Origin: a virus
Length of the DNA stretch: 22,119 nucleotides
Direction: 5' to 3' (one strand)
IMG/VR virus record: IMGVR_UViG_3300032081_000879
Coordinates: 1-22,119 of that record
Shown: positions 21,880-22,119 of the stretch, piece after piece
Numbering within the stretch: the stretch's first letter is position 1
Layout of the letters: every line of letters starts with the position of its first letter
Position numbers and translations under genes: made by a program
The notes under the pieces: generated by a model
The model's database searches: none
The model's input: the letters and a program-made list of their open reading frames with translations, nothing else
Told to the model about the DNA's origin: nothing

Positions 21880-21926
21880 AAGTCTGGGTGAAAGTCTGGG
21901 GGTCGTGATCCAAAACCTTCCCAGAC
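21880..21926. repeat. Direct and inverted repeats right of the att-like core
   Basis: AAGTCTGGG occurs at 21880-21888 and 21892-21900, a 12-base period. Its core occurs inverted as CCCAGAC at 21920-21926. They lie between the tRNA-end fragment and the tRNA-Gly gene. Together with the repeats to the left they give the look of attP arms. The rest of 21927-22029 shows no gene. Confidence 0.45.
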
Positions 21927-22029
21927 GTTCCCAATTTTGCCCAAGTGACCATTTTCGGATCATAGCAAAACAACGCCAAAATCAGCGTCAAAACGCCTTA
22001 TTTATATGGCTGAAACTGTCGTGAAGACC

Positions 22030-22103
22030 TGGAGCGGGTAACGAGAATCGAACTCGTAACTAAAGCTTGGGAAGCTGCCGTGATACCTTTTCACCATACC
22101 CGC
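22030..22103 (-). tRNA. tRNA-Gly (anticodon CCC), 3' end facing the prophage
   Basis: On the minus strand, acceptor GCGGGTA pairs fully with TACCCGC, followed by encoded TCCA. The D stem is GTGA/TCAC with GG in its loop. The anticodon loop TTCCCAA gives CCC (Gly), and the T arm is ACGAG-TTCGATT-CTCGT. The anticodon stem is imperfect: GCAGC against GCTTT has a C-T mismatch and a G-T wobble. GCTTT would pair perfectly with AAAGC, and GCAGC with GCTGC. That may mean a hybrid gene formed by site-specific integration at the anticodon loop. The remaining bases to the window end (22104-22119) are unassigned. Confidence 0.88.
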
Positions 22104-22119
22104 GCGCCGTGAGGTGACT

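Noticed and set aside
21572-21991. 139-residue minus-strand ORF near the right end
   Set aside because: It crosses the zinc-ribbon gene, the repeats and the tRNA-end fragment, with no domain-like pattern; unlikely to be an integrase or other real gene.
1-22119. CRISPR array, insertion sequence or transposase
   Set aside because: No regularly spaced repeats of CRISPR size and no transposase-like ORF or terminal inverted repeats were seen on either strand.

Overview
The window is the late (virion assembly and lysis) half of a temperate, lambda-type siphophage prophage in a GC-rich bacterium. The gene families, the GC-rich coding style and the tail gene order suggest an alphaproteobacterium, most likely of the Rhodobacterales. 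That host call is inference: no host marker gene other than one tRNA is present. Nearly all genes are on the + strand, with ATGA, GTGA or TGATG-type overlaps of start and stop, so they probably form one or two long late operons. No integrase, repressor or replication gene lies in the window, so the early half must lie outside it.

Layout. At 1-257 is the 3' end of a phage-type gene that runs off the left edge. At 258-367 is a non-coding gap with a small hairpin, a reasonable place for cos. The head module (368-7826) holds the small and large terminase subunits, a gpW-like joiner, the portal, a single ORF fusing ClpP-like prohead protease, acidic scaffold and major capsid, a DUF2190-type decoration protein and a head-tail connector. 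The tail module (7826-17945) holds the tail terminator, tube protein, a frameshifted pair of tail assembly chaperones, tape measure, distal tail and hub proteins, a GNAT-like protein, the gpJ-like tip protein and a large fibre carrying an SGNH esterase domain. The lysis module (17942-20513) holds two small membrane proteins, a terminator, a membrane-domain/GH24 endolysin fusion, a DUF6527-like protein, an unlisted 20-residue membrane micro-ORF and an overlapping Rz/Rz1 spanin pair.

The right edge (20510-22119) is accessory. A small AT-rich ORF converges on a minus-strand AT-rich gene with an HEPN-like RNDDTH motif, a candidate anti-phage or toxin cargo gene. These are followed by a startless gene fragment, a small zinc-ribbon gene, an att-like stretch (short repeats around a tRNA 3'-end-like segment), and a minus-strand tRNA-Gly(CCC) whose 3' end faces the prophage. 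The two halves of its anticodon stem look mismatched, as expected of a hybrid made by integration.

The most interesting signal is in the capsid ORF. Two in-frame AAGGAG sequences, each exactly six bases before an ATG or a GTG, sit at the protease/scaffold and scaffold/capsid boundaries. One gene could therefore give three nested products (protease-scaffold-capsid, scaffold-capsid, capsid alone). Other notable points are an apparent non-canonical -1 frameshift in the tail chaperone, the membrane-domain/endolysin fusion, and the HEPN-like cargo gene.
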